This document shows positions 5,043-13,404 of a stretch of 22,035 nt of DNA, one piece after another. The notes beneath the pieces are model-generated. The model was not told where the DNA came from, did no database searches, and was given only the letters and a program-made list of their open reading frames with translations. The stretch lies in NCBI GenBank assembly GCA_964570795.1, contig CAZMYZ010000014.1, positions 1 through 22,035 on the forward strand, written 5' to 3'. The position numbers and the translations under genes are program-made. Source of the DNA: Damh-18 sp964570795. Lineage in GTDB: Bacteria > Patescibacteriota > Minisyncoccia > Phycocordibacterales > UBA918. How positions within the stretch are numbered: the stretch's first letter is position 1; the number at the start of each line of letters is the position of its first letter.

Positions 5043-6479
5043 CTACGAAGGGATTGTGAGCGTAGCGTCGTATGTGCGTTTCCCAAAATCAAAAAGTCGT
5101 TCATCCCCTGCATGCGGTGCGATACACTGAATACCTACCGGAAGTGCAATACCGTCACGTACCACCGTACCACCGGGAATAGAAATTGCAGGAACGCCAA
5201 TGAGATTGACCGGTACGGTAAAGATGTCAGCAAGGTACATTGAGAGTGGGTCACTCTTTTCACCAATCTTGAATGCGGGAGTAGGTGCAGTGGGAGTCAT
5301 AATGAGGTCAACGCTTTCATACGCTTTATTCATTTCTTCACGCATCAACACACGTACATGCTCTGCCTTCCCATAATACGCATCATAGTAGCCCGCTGAA
5401 AGCACATACGTACCGAGGAGAATACGACGCTTTACCTCCGCACCAAATCCTTCTGCACGTGTCTTCATGTAGTCCTCAAGTAAGTTCTTCCCTTCTACAC
5501 GAAGTCCAAAGCGCATACCATCGTAGCGCGCGAGATTAGAAGACACTTCTGCAGGCATCACAATATAGTATGCCGCAAGGCCTTTTTTCATGAGTGGTAG
5601 CGAGACATTCACTACTTCATGTCCGGCTTTGATAAGTTTTTCTATATTTTCATTAAAGAGAGCGAGTACGTCCGCATCCATTCCCTCTCCAAGGAAGTCA
5701 CGTGGGATGCCGATACGATATTTTTCTTTGAGTGAAACCGCAGGGAATGTATCCTCATTAATCGTGGTTGCATCATATCTGTCCTTACCATGAAGTACGT
5801 TAAAAAGAATCTCCGCATCCGCTACAGAATTGGTAAAGGTGCCCGCTTGGTCGAGTGAGGAGCCCATTGCAATAAGTCCATGGCGTGAGATGCGTCCATA
5901 GGTTGGCTTGAAGCCCACATTCCCACAGAAACTTGCAGGGAGTCGCACCGAGCCACCGGTATCGGTACCAAGAGCAGCAACAGCGGCACCCATGGCTACT
6001 GCTGCGCCAGAACCGCCCGAGGAACCACCCGGCACGCGGCTTGGGTCAATAGGATTTTTGGTCACCCCAAAGGCAGAGTTTTCAGTTGAAGAACCCATTG
6101 CAAATTCATCGAGGTTGGTAGCCCCCACAAAGACCGCACCCTCTTCGCGCAAACGCGTAATCACGGTTGCGTCATAAGGGGCAGTATAGTGCTCGAGCAT
6201 TTTTGATGCGGCAGTTGCACACTTCCCCTTCATAAGAATATTGTTTTTGATTGCAAGGGGCATACCAAGAAGCATCGGCGCATTCTCGCCTTCTACTGCA
6301 TAGCGTTCAGTTGCCTTTTGTGCGTCCTCCTGTGCATCATCATACACATCAAGAAATGCATGAATTTCTGGATCGCGCATTTCAATCACTGCACGCATAT
6401 CGGCGAGTGCTTGGAGTGGAGTGTATGTTCCCGCAATAAACTGCTTGCGGAGGGCTGTAATAGTAGTCAACATAGTCAT
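5043..6479 (-). CDS. gatA: Asp/Glu-tRNA amidotransferase subunit A
   Basis: GatA is the glutaminase subunit of the GatCAB complex. It releases ammonia from glutamine so that misacylated Glu-tRNA(Gln) or Asp-tRNA(Asn) can be converted to the correct form. The 478-residue length is normal. The amidase signature GGSSGGSGAAVA lies at 151-162, and the Ser-cisSer-Lys triad is K78 (in PLAIKNN), S177 (in TDTGGSVRLP) and S153. The ATG at 6479 overlaps the gatC stop codon by one base (TAATG), indicating translational coupling. A second ATG two codons downstream (6473) is an alternative. No gatB is in the window, so the catalytic partner must be elsewhere. Confidence 0.96.
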   Translation of the reverse strand: MTMLTTITALRKQFIAGTYTPLQALADMRAVIEMRDPEIHAFLDVYDDAQEDAQKATERYAVEGENAPMLLGMPLAIKNNILMKGKCATAASKMLEHYTAPYDATVITRLREEGAVFVGATNLDEFAMGSSTENSAFGVTKNPIDPSRVPGGSSGGSGAAVAMGAAVAALGTDTGGSVRLPASFCGNVGFKPTYGRISRHGLIAMGSSLDQAGTFTNSVADAEILFNVLHGKDRYDATTINEDTFPAVSLKEKYRIGIPRDFLGEGMDADVLALFNENIEKLIKAGHEVVNVSLPLMKKGLAAYYIVMPAEVSSNLARYDGMRFGLRVEGKNLLEDYMKTRAEGFGAEVKRRILLGTYVLSAGYYDAYYGKAEHVRVLMREEMNKAYESVDLIMTPTAPTPAFKIGEKSDPLSMYLADIFTVPVNLIGVPAISIPGGTVVRDGIALPVGIQCIAPHAGDERLFDFGKRTYDATLTIPS

Positions 6480-6772
6480 TACGATTTATCACCGAGTATC
6501 TTCTGCACCTTCACATATCGCCCATCACGCTCAGGAGCTTCTGCCAAAATATCTTCCGTATATAGGTCGGGCGCATGGGGGTTTTTATCCTCACGCATCA
6601 CATTGTAGAGCGCACCTACTTTCTTTTCTTCGGCGCCACTTCCGGCAATCGCCTCGATTTCACTTACATACCCCAAGATACTCGTAATATCTTTCGCGAG
6701 TGCGTCTGTTTCTGTGTCGGTAAGTGCAATACGCGACAACTTTGCTAGATGTTCAATGTCTTCTTTTTTCAT
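6479..6772 (-). CDS. gatC: Asp/Glu-tRNA amidotransferase subunit C
   Basis: The 97-residue protein has the GatC opening IEHLAKLSRIALTDTE and a C-terminal DxY.ED.LAEAPERDG segment typical of the family. GatC wraps around GatA and GatB and stabilises the complex. It lies 65 bp after ligA and is fused translationally to gatA through a TAATG overlap. The start is the only suitable ATG. No Shine-Dalgarno is evident. TACTAT about 20 bp upstream could be a -10, but no matching -35 is convincing. Confidence 0.94.
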   Translation of the reverse strand: MKKEDIEHLAKLSRIALTDTETDALAKDITSILGYVSEIEAIAGSGAEEKKVGALYNVMREDKNPHAPDLYTEDILAEAPERDGRYVKVQKILGDKS

Positions 6773-6837
6773 AATATATGTGGGCTATAGTAGCACCTAG
6801 GGCTTAAAGTTTCCAGAAAGTACAAGGTTTCCCTGTA

Positions 6838-8865
6838 TTATTTCAATAGAGCGAGAAACTCTTTTTTATTCAGTACACGCACACCGAGCGATTCTGCTTT
6901 TGCTACTTTCGAGCCAGGGTCAGTACCCACTATCACGAAGTCGGTCTTTTTTGAGACAGAACTGGTGACGTGTGCGCCCGCTTCGCGTGCACGCTCTTCC
7001 GCCTCCTCACGACTCATTCCTGCAAGTGTTCCAGTAAAAAGAACGGTCTTCCCGCCAAGTGGTGTAGCGGCCTGAGGTACCGCCACTACCGACTCAATCT
7101 GAATATGAGCAAGTAGTGCATTGAGTTCATGTTGGTGATTTGTATCTTCGAGCCATGAGGCGAGTGACTCTGCCACAATCTCCCCCACCCCATATACACG
7201 TGCCAAATCTTCACGAGAAGCACGACGAATTTTTTCTATTGTTTTAAACTCCCCTGCAATAATGCGCGCAGTCTCCTCCCCCACATGATTAATAGAGAGT
7301 GCTACCAGAAAACGATAGAGCGGCACGCTTCGTACTTGCTCAATGGCAGTGATTACATTCTGTGCAGATTTTTCTTTAAATCCCGGAAGCCCAATGAGGT
7401 CACCTGGGGTGAGTGTAAACAAATCCGAAGCAGTATTAATGAGATTATTATCGAGAAGCAAATCGATAATACGTGGGCCGAGACCATCGATATTCATCGC
7501 ACCGCGTGAGGCAAAATAGTACAGACGGCGGCGATGGAGTATATCGGAATCCTTTGCAACACAGCGCCATGCCGCCATACCAGGCACACGCTCAATACTT
7601 CCATCACCTCCACATTCGGATACATTGGTGGGAAAATGATACTTTTTTGTATTCTTCGGGCGCAACTCGAGCACAACACTTACAATCTCAGGAATCACAT
7701 CCCCCGCCTTTTGGAGAATCACTGTGTCACCAATACGAATATCAAGACGACTTATCTGATCTTCATTGTGGAGGGTGGCGCGTGAAACAGTAGACCCCGC
7801 GATGAGTACAGGGCGAAGGTGTGCTACCGGCGTCAACACCCCCGTACGTCCTACCTGGAGCACAATATCTTCCACTACCGTAGTGGCCTGTTCTGAGGGA
7901 AATTTGTATGCAATACCAAAGCGTGGTGACTTTGCCGTGTAGCCAAGTATTTTCTGGAGACGCACTTCATTTACTTTGAGTACGGTACCATCCATACCAT
8001 AGGGCATGCGGTGTTTTTTTGGTACCCACTTTTTATACTCAGCAATTGCATCGGTAAGTGACTTACAGAGATATGCGTGTGGGTTTGTGGTAAACCCTAG
8101 TTTTTTAAGGAGGGCTAGTTCTTCAAATTGCGTTTCAGGGATAGACACTTCACCATCCTCAAGGAAATCAATATCGTAGGCAAAAAATGAAAGTTGGCGC
8201 TCACGAGTCACTTCGGGATCGAGTTGACGGAGTGAGCCGGCGGCGGCATTGCGTGGATTCGCAAAGAGTTGTTCGCCGCGCGCTTCGCGCGCGGTATTTA
8301 CCTTCTTGAACTCCTCCTCCCCAAGCCACACTTCGCCCACAGCAATAAGCGTCACAGGCATTGTAAGTGTATGCGGTATATCGCGTATCGTGCGCACGGT
8401 ATGGGTGACATCCTCACCCACTTCTCCATCCCCGCGCGTTGCAGCACGCACGAGTATTCCCTTTTCATACTCGAGTACCACTTTAAGCCCATCTATTTTA
8501 TGCTCACTTACATAGGAAACCTTTTCTTTTACCAATCCTTCTTTTTCAAGAACGCGCATGAGACGTTCTTCCCACGCAATGAGTTCAGCATCGGTAAATA
8601 CATTATCAAACGACCACTGTCGAACGCGATGCTTCACTTTGGCAAATGCATCATCGGGACGACCTCCCACCGCATCTACAGCTACAAACGCATCTGCAAG
8701 CGCCGGGTACTGTGTTCTGAGTGCAAGAAGTTCAGACACAAGAGAATCGTATGCTTCGTCACTGATTTCGGGTGCATCCTCTTCGTGATAGCGTTTCTGA
8801 TGATACGCAATAAGTGCCGCAAGAGTATGTGCGCGTTCTTTGGCATCAGTAGGTATTTTGGACAT
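6838..8865 (-). CDS. ligA: NAD-dependent DNA ligase
   Basis: The 675-residue enzyme seals nicks using NAD+ in replication and repair. Domain order is complete: Ia domain (1-70, with YHQKRYHEEDAPEISDEAYD), adenylation domain with the KIDG motif (catalytic K123) and DGTVLK (292-297), OB fold (about 325-405), zinc-finger region (about 412-445), HhH repeats (about 460-590) and a C-terminal BRCT domain (about 600-675, GGKTVLFTGTLAG). The zinc-finger region keeps only C418 and C435 of the usual four cysteines. The gene starts a run with gatC and gatA, and lies just past the terminator of the pilus operon. The coding sequence contains a perfect CCGCGCGC-TTC-GCGCGCGG hairpin at 8276-8294. Confidence 0.96.
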   Translation of the reverse strand: MSKIPTDAKERAHTLAALIAYHQKRYHEEDAPEISDEAYDSLVSELLALRTQYPALADAFVAVDAVGGRPDDAFAKVKHRVRQWSFDNVFTDAELIAWEERLMRVLEKEGLVKEKVSYVSEHKIDGLKVVLEYEKGILVRAATRGDGEVGEDVTHTVRTIRDIPHTLTMPVTLIAVGEVWLGEEEFKKVNTAREARGEQLFANPRNAAAGSLRQLDPEVTRERQLSFFAYDIDFLEDGEVSIPETQFEELALLKKLGFTTNPHAYLCKSLTDAIAEYKKWVPKKHRMPYGMDGTVLKVNEVRLQKILGYTAKSPRFGIAYKFPSEQATTVVEDIVLQVGRTGVLTPVAHLRPVLIAGSTVSRATLHNEDQISRLDIRIGDTVILQKAGDVIPEIVSVVLELRPKNTKKYHFPTNVSECGGDGSIERVPGMAAWRCVAKDSDILHRRRLYYFASRGAMNIDGLGPRIIDLLLDNNLINTASDLFTLTPGDLIGLPGFKEKSAQNVITAIEQVRSVPLYRFLVALSINHVGEETARIIAGEFKTIEKIRRASREDLARVYGVGEIVAESLASWLEDTNHQHELNALLAHIQIESVVAVPQAATPLGGKTVLFTGTLAGMSREEAEERAREAGAHVTSSVSKKTDFVIVGTDPGSKVAKAESLGVRVLNKKEFLALLK

Positions 8866-8917
8866 ACCCTATAGTAATATGAAATGCACACTTGCGCATG
8901 TGGTAGTAACAACACAA

Positions 8918-8960
8918 AAATCCCCCGGCAATTTTCCAAAGGAAAATTGCCGGGGGATTT
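8918..8960 (-). terminator. terminator of the pilus/pseudopilin operon
   Basis: A perfect 20-bp stem, 8918-8937 with 8941-8960, has a 3-nt loop. On minus it is followed by a TTTTT run. It lies 11 bp after the last pseudopilin stop codon and separates the pilus locus from ligA. Confidence 0.85.
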
Positions 8961-8971
8961 CTTACCTACCC

Positions 8972-9586
8972 CTAATACACCTGCGTATATTCGCGCTCTA
9001 CTACTCGTGTTCCAGTATTTTTTTGCGCACATGGCACATTGTATCCACGTGACTGAATCACCGTACACACACTGTTTTGTCTGCAATCCGGACTCATTCG
9101 ATTACCCCCAACCCATCGCGCAACATCGGTTGATGTACTATAAAATTTAAAAACACTGATATCAACACACACCTGGGGACTCCCCCAATCGAAGATGAAA
9201 TTTTGTTCTTCGCCACTCACTGCCTTTCCATCTTCATCTCCATTATAAGGTGCATTATCAATATTTGTTGCAGAAACGGTAATATTTCCCATACAGGTGA
9301 TTAGTGGGATAGTTGTCTGTTCTGGGTCAGGATTATTTGCCGACGGCACTTCAAATTTCCCTGGATTTGATTTTGGAAAGTCATGGTAGAGTGCGCATTC
9401 CATACCCGCATTCGCTGCTTGAAAAGCCATTTCCGAAGCAAGTGCAATTCCCGAAAGTTGATATTGTTTCAAAGTCACGTTAAGGAGCGATGTACTCACC
9501 CCTAAAAGCACCCCCACGAGGAGTAGTGCCACAAGGAGTGTCACCCCTTCCTGTCTATTTTTTGTACGTAGCGTATTAGTTTTCAT
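8972..9586 (-). CDS. minor pseudopilin, PilX/GspK-like
   Basis: The prepilin leader MKTNTLRTKNRQEG is followed by VTLLVALLLVGVLLG, giving a G|V cleavage site and a hydrophobic N-terminal helix. The residue five places after cleavage is Val rather than the usual Glu. This is typical of the K/X-type minor pilins that sit at the fibre tip. The globular part carries several cysteines. An ORF open to 9670 exists, but the long extension lacks a leader-like start. ATG 9586 gives a normal short leader and an 11-bp overlap with the upstream gene; ATG 9595 is the alternative. It is last in the pseudopilin cluster, just before the terminator at 8918-8960. Confidence 0.75.
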   Translation of the reverse strand: MKTNTLRTKNRQEGVTLLVALLLVGVLLGVSTSLLNVTLKQYQLSGIALASEMAFQAANAGMECALYHDFPKSNPGKFEVPSANNPDPEQTTIPLITCMGNITVSATNIDNAPYNGDEDGKAVSGEEQNFIFDWGSPQVCVDISVFKFYSTSTDVARWVGGNRMSPDCRQNSVCTVIQSRGYNVPCAQKNTGTRVVEREYTQVY

Positions 9587-10124
9587 AGCGTTCATAATGA
9601 TCATAAATATATGTCTGCAATATGACATGTCGCGTTGTATTATTGAAAATTCTTCCGTTCCAGAACACATCTACAGTTACCAACGACCCACCTGCAACTG
9701 GTGTATCAATAGTGACAATTCGAGAAAAAGGACTTTGTGGACCAATATTTTCATGTGAGTATTCACCAGTACTGCTATCAACATACAGTTTGCTACACGT
9801 CCCACCAGTACATGGAACAAAAAGATTATTATCCATGGGGTCATATGCACACCCATCAACACAATTAGGTACCCAATCAAGCGTATCAACACTCGTATCA
9901 CCAGCATATGCATCAAGAGCAACATCATCCCGTAATTGCCGTACCGCCTCTATCGCCTCCTGAGCGAGGAACACTGCAGTAAATTGCTCATTCGCATACT
10001 GGGCATTCTGAATCCCTTTTTGTGCAATCGTCATAGGGCCAATGATTACCAAAAGAAGCACTGCAATTGCTACAAGTGTCTCCACAAGCGTAAATCCATT
10101 TTTACAATTCACAATAAGTAACAT
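9576..10124 (-). CDS. minor pseudopilin, PilV/GspI-like
   Basis: The 182-residue protein has leader MLLIVNCKNG followed by FTLVETLVAIAVLLLVIIG: G10|F11 cleavage with Glu at mature position 5. The sequence after the helix, TAVFLAQEAIEAVRQLRDD, is characteristic of the PilV/GspI class. The Cys-rich central loop (NCVDGCAYD, then CTGGTC) could be disulfide-bonded. It overlaps the next gene and lies 6 bp after the PilW-like gene, so the group is cotranscribed. It probably belongs to the initiating tip complex of the pilus. Confidence 0.82.
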   Translation of the reverse strand: MLLIVNCKNGFTLVETLVAIAVLLLVIIGPMTIAQKGIQNAQYANEQFTAVFLAQEAIEAVRQLRDDVALDAYAGDTSVDTLDWVPNCVDGCAYDPMDNNLFVPCTGGTCSKLYVDSSTGEYSHENIGPQSPFSRIVTIDTPVAGGSLVTVDVFWNGRIFNNTTRHVILQTYIYDHYERYEN

Positions 10125-10130
10125 ATATGT

Positions 10131-10718
10131 TTATAGTAAGTCGAGTCGTCTTTGCACCACGTGCGTTTGAATATGAAAGTCAGTATTAGTATCGAGACCA
10201 TTGTTGACATACCCCTTAATGGTAATATTCGCTGATGGTTGTTTAATATTTCCATCATCCTCTACATCTGTTTCGTCAACCTCAAGCAAAAAGGTATCAA
10301 TCACCACGTCATCAGCAGTAATATCTGACCAACTGCCTGATATTTTTTGTTGAATCTTCCCTCCTACAAGCCGATACCCCATACGCACATCATCCCGTTC
10401 ACGTGTAAATGCAATGAAGTTGCCCGAAGCACAGTCAGATGCACTATTAGTACTCCCCACCGTCTCTTCGTCGCTTCCGTCAGTATTTTTACAAAAATAA
10501 TGATATCCCATACGCATCTCACGCGTCATACTATCGAGCGCAAAGGAAAGATTACTCGTCGCTGAATAGAGCGCCTGTGCCTTTGCGTTTGCATTCACCA
10601 TGGTAAGCAGCGTACTCGTACTCACCACCATCACAATCGCAAACACCGTAAGCGACACCATGAGTTCGATAAGGGTGAACCCTGCGGATACTTTTTTATT
10701 TTTCTGACTCATATACAT
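10131..10718 (-). CDS. minor pseudopilin, PilW/GspJ-like
   Basis: A prepilin N-terminus, GFTLIELMVSLTVFAIVMVV, follows a short basic leader ending KKVSAG, giving a standard cleavage site with Glu at mature position 5. The downstream ALDSMTREMRMGYHYF fits the PilW/GspJ class. I chose ATG 10718. GTG 10727 would overlap the upstream stop (TAGTG), and ATG 10712 would also give a good leader. The mature protein is the same in all cases. It is flanked by the FimT-like and PilV-like genes within the same operon. Confidence 0.8.
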   Translation of the reverse strand: MYMSQKNKKVSAGFTLIELMVSLTVFAIVMVVSTSTLLTMVNANAKAQALYSATSNLSFALDSMTREMRMGYHYFCKNTDGSDEETVGSTNSASDCASGNFIAFTRERDDVRMGYRLVGGKIQQKISGSWSDITADDVVIDTFLLEVDETDVEDDGNIKQPSANITIKGYVNNGLDTNTDFHIQTHVVQRRLDLL

Positions 10719-10726
10719 ACGTATCA

Positions 10727-11395
10727 CTATTTTTTAGATACTGATATCTGTCCCAATTGCGATGCAGTAACAACAAAAATATTTGTGGTGGGGTTGTTTG
10801 CAGAGTTAATTTCTATCCTTGCCTCAGTATTATTTCCACTATAAGTAGCCGCCCCTTTCACTCCATAAATAATTGCCTTAAACTCTGGTCGTTTATAAGA
10901 AATATCGAGCCTATCTAGTTGACATACTTCTGATCCACTCGGAGGTGTAAGACATAAATCACTCACCTGCACGGTACGACCCATCGTGGACGTGGCAAGT
11001 GGCACGGCAAGGTCGGGGTTTGGCTCAGATATATCGTATCGAGGATTTCCGTCAGTTGTAGTAGAGACGGAAGTAAATTGAAAGGCAATATATGACTGCT
11101 TTCCACTTTCCACAGTAGTAAAGGTTACCCCGCGAGGGAAATCAAACCCCGCAGTTCCTCGTGTTGCACTCATTGCTTTTACCTGTGATTCACGCAGTGC
11201 AAGTGCTATCTCATATGCAGTACTTTTAAGAAGTACTGTACTATCAAAAGACTTATACTTCACTACGACAATAGCGGTCAAAATACCAATAATTGCCACC
11301 GAGATAAGGAGTTCGATGAGTGTAAAACCGTGTCGTTTTTGTATGGTGTATTTATTCAAAGAAAATAGTGTATGTGAGAGTAAAAATGTCCGCAT
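10727..11395 (-). CDS. pseudopilin, FimT/GspH-like
   Basis: The 222-residue protein has a 23-residue leader ending QKRHG, followed by FTLIELLISVAIIGILTAIVVV: cleavage G23|F24 with Glu at mature position 5. The next segment, ALALRESQVKAMSATRG, is the FimT/GspH pattern. The leader is longer than usual, and its coding region overlaps the 3' end of pilD by 44 bp, so the two are translationally linked. In other bacteria FimT-type pilins are minor tip components and can bind DNA during uptake, which would fit a competence role, but nothing here proves it. Confidence 0.8.
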   Translation of the reverse strand: MRTFLLSHTLFSLNKYTIQKRHGFTLIELLISVAIIGILTAIVVVKYKSFDSTVLLKSTAYEIALALRESQVKAMSATRGTAGFDFPRGVTFTTVESGKQSYIAFQFTSVSTTTDGNPRYDISEPNPDLAVPLATSTMGRTVQVSDLCLTPPSGSEVCQLDRLDISYKRPEFKAIIYGVKGAATYSGNNTEARIEINSANNPTTNIFVVTASQLGQISVSKK

Positions 11396-12173
11396 GCAAA
11401 AGATGTACTAAAAGAAATCCTGCAATGAAGAATGGCGCAAAGGGCACTTCACTCTTAATTGTAAGCGGAGACGCGAGAAAGTGTAAGCGTATTTTTCCCC
11501 TTTTTGTAAGTCGTTCGAGACCGAGTAGTGTAATGCTCACTATCGCCCCAATCCAAAATGAAAATACCACCATTGAAAAGACGCCTTCAAGCCCTACGAG
11601 GAATCCAAAAGGAAGTGCAAGTTTCACATCTCCAAAGCCAATCCATCTTCCCTTTGATACAAACCACAACGCCCAGAAAAAGAATGCTGCAGAAAGACTT
11701 GCCACGACATGCCCAAGTACGAGTGCCACTTCCCCTCCCGTACCAACAAAGTACCCAAGAAACATAGTTGCAATAATACCCACAAGTATCGAAAGTTCAT
11801 TCGGAATAATCATGTGCCGTATATCGTATACAAGCATTACCACACACACCGAAACAAGGAGAAGGTTGAGAACGAGAAGTACTGGGTCAAAAGCATATAG
11901 ATGCCACACAAGAGCAAAAAGAAGCCCGGTGAGTATTTCTACCATAAGGTAGCGTGGTGGGATGTATGCGCTACACCCTTTGCAGGCGCCACGCAGATAG
12001 AGGTAGGAAAACACCGGGAACAACTCATGCCATGAAAGTACCTTCCCGCACGACATACAGTGTGATCGCCCATTAAGTGAACGTCCCGTATGCATACGAT
12101 AAATCACCACATTGAGAAAACTTCCAATCACTGCTCCAAGGGTGAAAAGTACCCCGTACCAAAATAAGTCCAT
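11352..12173 (-). CDS. pilD: prepilin peptidase / N-methyltransferase (PilD)
   Basis: This 273-residue membrane protease cleaves the leader peptides of all the prepilins encoded here and methylates the new N-terminus. The N-terminal methyltransferase domain has GSFLNVVIYRM and two zinc-type CxxC pairs (C39/C42 and C64/C67). The aspartic protease part has D117 in VYDIRHMIIPNE and D182 in GFGDVKL, with several transmembrane helices around them. It lies directly downstream of the pilin terminator at 12196-12237 and overlaps the FimT-like gene. The length is normal. Confidence 0.95.
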   Translation of the reverse strand: MDLFWYGVLFTLGAVIGSFLNVVIYRMHTGRSLNGRSHCMSCGKVLSWHELFPVFSYLYLRGACKGCSAYIPPRYLMVEILTGLLFALVWHLYAFDPVLLVLNLLLVSVCVVMLVYDIRHMIIPNELSILVGIIATMFLGYFVGTGGEVALVLGHVVASLSAAFFFWALWFVSKGRWIGFGDVKLALPFGFLVGLEGVFSMVVFSFWIGAIVSITLLGLERLTKRGKIRLHFLASPLTIKSEVPFAPFFIAGFLLVHLLHADIFTLTYTIFFE

Positions 12174-12195
12174 AGAAACATTGTACTATATACAA

Positions 12196-12237
12196 AATCA
12201 CCCCGAAGTTGTTCCAAGGAACAACTTCGGGGTGATT
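12196..12237 (-). terminator. terminator after the second major-type pilin
   Basis: A perfect 20-bp palindromic arm pair (12196-12215 and 12218-12237) has a minimal loop and, on minus, a TTTTGTA tail. It lies 10 bp past the pilin stop and would separate abundant pilin mRNA from pilD. Confidence 0.8.
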
Positions 12238-12247
12238 AAAATGTATC

Positions 12248-12724
12248 TTATGGACACTGCGTTTGATTAACAGTACCAGACAATATATTATTAACCACCT
12301 TTGACGCATTACGACTATCTATACACCACGCTGTGTTTGCAGTGGTGCGGAGCGGCACCCATACCGCATACCCATTTGCATCATCATTACAGCGTTCGTT
12401 TGACGCAAACGAACTATCGAGGCCATTATCATAGATTCCGACAGGATTACCATCAAATTTTTTGCCCGCACCAGTTATCTGCTTAAAAATTCCGTCAGTA
12501 GAATCATTGCAGACCCCATCATAATTTCGATTATGATTGGTATAATAAACCTCGGCCTGTGACTGCGCATTTTTGAGATCCGATTTGATACCTGCATCAA
12601 TACCCTTTGTTTTTGACTGACCAAGGTACGAAAGTGATATGGCAGCGAGAATACCAATAATCGCAACAACTATAAGAAGTTCGAGTAGGGTAAACCCTTT
12701 TCTAGTATTTAATGTAATTAGCAT
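12248..12724 (-). CDS. type IV pilin (second of two tandem major-type pilins)
   Basis: The 158-residue protein has leader MLITLNTRKG then FTLLELLIVVAIIGILAAI: G10|F11 cleavage, Glu at mature position 5 and a long hydrophobic alpha1 helix. The C-terminal part has paired cysteines (CNDSTDG, ERCNDD, WCIDS and final CP) suggesting disulfide loops. It ends in Cys-Pro like the neighbouring pilin, and both share a WCVDS/WCIDS block near the C-terminus, which points to duplication and divergence. It has its own terminators on both sides. A perfect 11-bp inverted repeat (12708-12718 and 12742-12752) encloses its start codon and may control translation. Confidence 0.9.
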   Translation of the reverse strand: MLITLNTRKGFTLLELLIVVAIIGILAAISLSYLGQSKTKGIDAGIKSDLKNAQSQAEVYYTNHNRNYDGVCNDSTDGIFKQITGAGKKFDGNPVGIYDNGLDSSFASNERCNDDANGYAVWVPLRTTANTAWCIDSRNASKVVNNILSGTVNQTQCP

Positions 12725-12752
12725 ACACTGTATTTAACAGTATTACATTAAA
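12708..12752 (-). promoter_or_regulatory. inverted repeat enclosing the pilin start codon
   Basis: TTTAATGTAAT in the 5' untranslated region is exactly complementary to ATTACATTAAA in codons 3-6 of the pilin at 12248-12724. A 5-bp ACTGT/ACAGT hairpin lies between the arms, and the ATG at 12724 sits in the junction. If transcribed, the structure would hide the start codon. Whether it is an RNA switch or a DNA operator cannot be told. Confidence 0.5.
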
Positions 12753-12782
12753 TGTGATACAATCCGCAATACACCTGTGGAA

Positions 12783-12812
12783 AACAAAAAGCATCTTTCG
12801 ATGCTTTTTGTT
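12783..12812 (-). terminator. terminator after the first major-type pilin
   Basis: AACAAAAAGCATC (12783-12795) and GATGCTTTTTGTT (12800-12812) form a perfect 13-bp stem with a 4-nt loop. It contains U-rich arms in either direction, and lies 25 bp after the upstream pilin stop codon. Confidence 0.75.
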
Positions 12813-12837
12813 AAATCACACTCTAAATTAGAGTATC

Positions 12838-13308
12838 TTATGGACAAGCGGTTAATGCTGCACCTGGTGCTGCATCCTTAAGGCTTGCTGCACCAGTACT
12901 ATCTACACACCAATAATCAACACCTGAGGAGCCACTAACCAGGTTTTGTGTCTTCATTGGCATAGCCACCATCCATGTAGTTGCTGCACTTGTACAAGTC
13001 ATGCCAGCAGCATTATTTGTAGTACTCGTCCATGTATTTCCTCCAGCTGATGCTGCTGCAGTTAGTGCAGCGACAACGTTTGTATTTGAACAAACTGTCG
13101 CGTAACTATTTGGCGTAACACCATCGTAAACAATTTCTGCCTGCGCTCGAACACCACTCATATTAGATTTTACTGAGGCGTCATTCCCTTTTGAACGTGC
13201 TGTGTTCAGTGAAGCGAGCACAACGGATGCGAGGATACCGATGATAGCGATTACTACGAGGAGCTCGATGAGTGTGAAACCTCGTTTGAATGTATTGATT
13301 TTCATCAT
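12838..13308 (-). CDS. type IV pilin, major subunit candidate
   Basis: The 156-residue protein has leader MMKINTFKRG then FTLIELLVVIAIIGILASVV: G10|F11 cleavage, Glu at mature position 5. The globular part is rich in Ala, Thr and Ser, low in charge, with cysteines in ATVCSNTN, MTCTS, YWCVDS and terminal CP. It is the first gene after an intergenic region with a good promoter and is followed at once by a terminator. That arrangement is expected for the most strongly expressed pilin. Start choice between the two adjacent ATGs changes only one residue. Confidence 0.92.
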   Translation of the reverse strand: MMKINTFKRGFTLIELLVVIAIIGILASVVLASLNTARSKGNDASVKSNMSGVRAQAEIVYDGVTPNSYATVCSNTNVVAALTAAASAGGNTWTSTTNNAAGMTCTSAATTWMVAMPMKTQNLVSGSSGVDYWCVDSTGAASLKDAAPGAALTACP

Positions 13309-13375
13309 AAAAATTTTACTAAATAATATATATTACTCCACGTAGTGTGGTTACCCATTATTATACGTTTGTTTT

Positions 13376-13404
13376 ATTGTATTTTGGTGACGAGGTGGGG
13401 ACAA
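13376..13404 (-). promoter_or_regulatory. putative promoter of the major pilin
   Basis: On minus, TTGTCC (13404-13399) and TACAAT (13381-13376) have a 17-bp spacer. The leader would be about 60 nt. A perfect TATAAT at 13365-13360 is an alternative -10 without a good -35. The rest of 13309-13573 holds no credible gene. Confidence 0.45.

Noticed and set aside
8269..8874. 201-codon plus-strand ORF opposite ligA
   Set aside because: Antisense to conserved adenylation-domain codons and without recognisable motifs.
11368..11952. 194-codon plus-strand ORF opposite pilD
   Set aside because: Antisense of membrane-protein codons, which generates Ser/Pro/Arg/Lys-rich open frames by chance.
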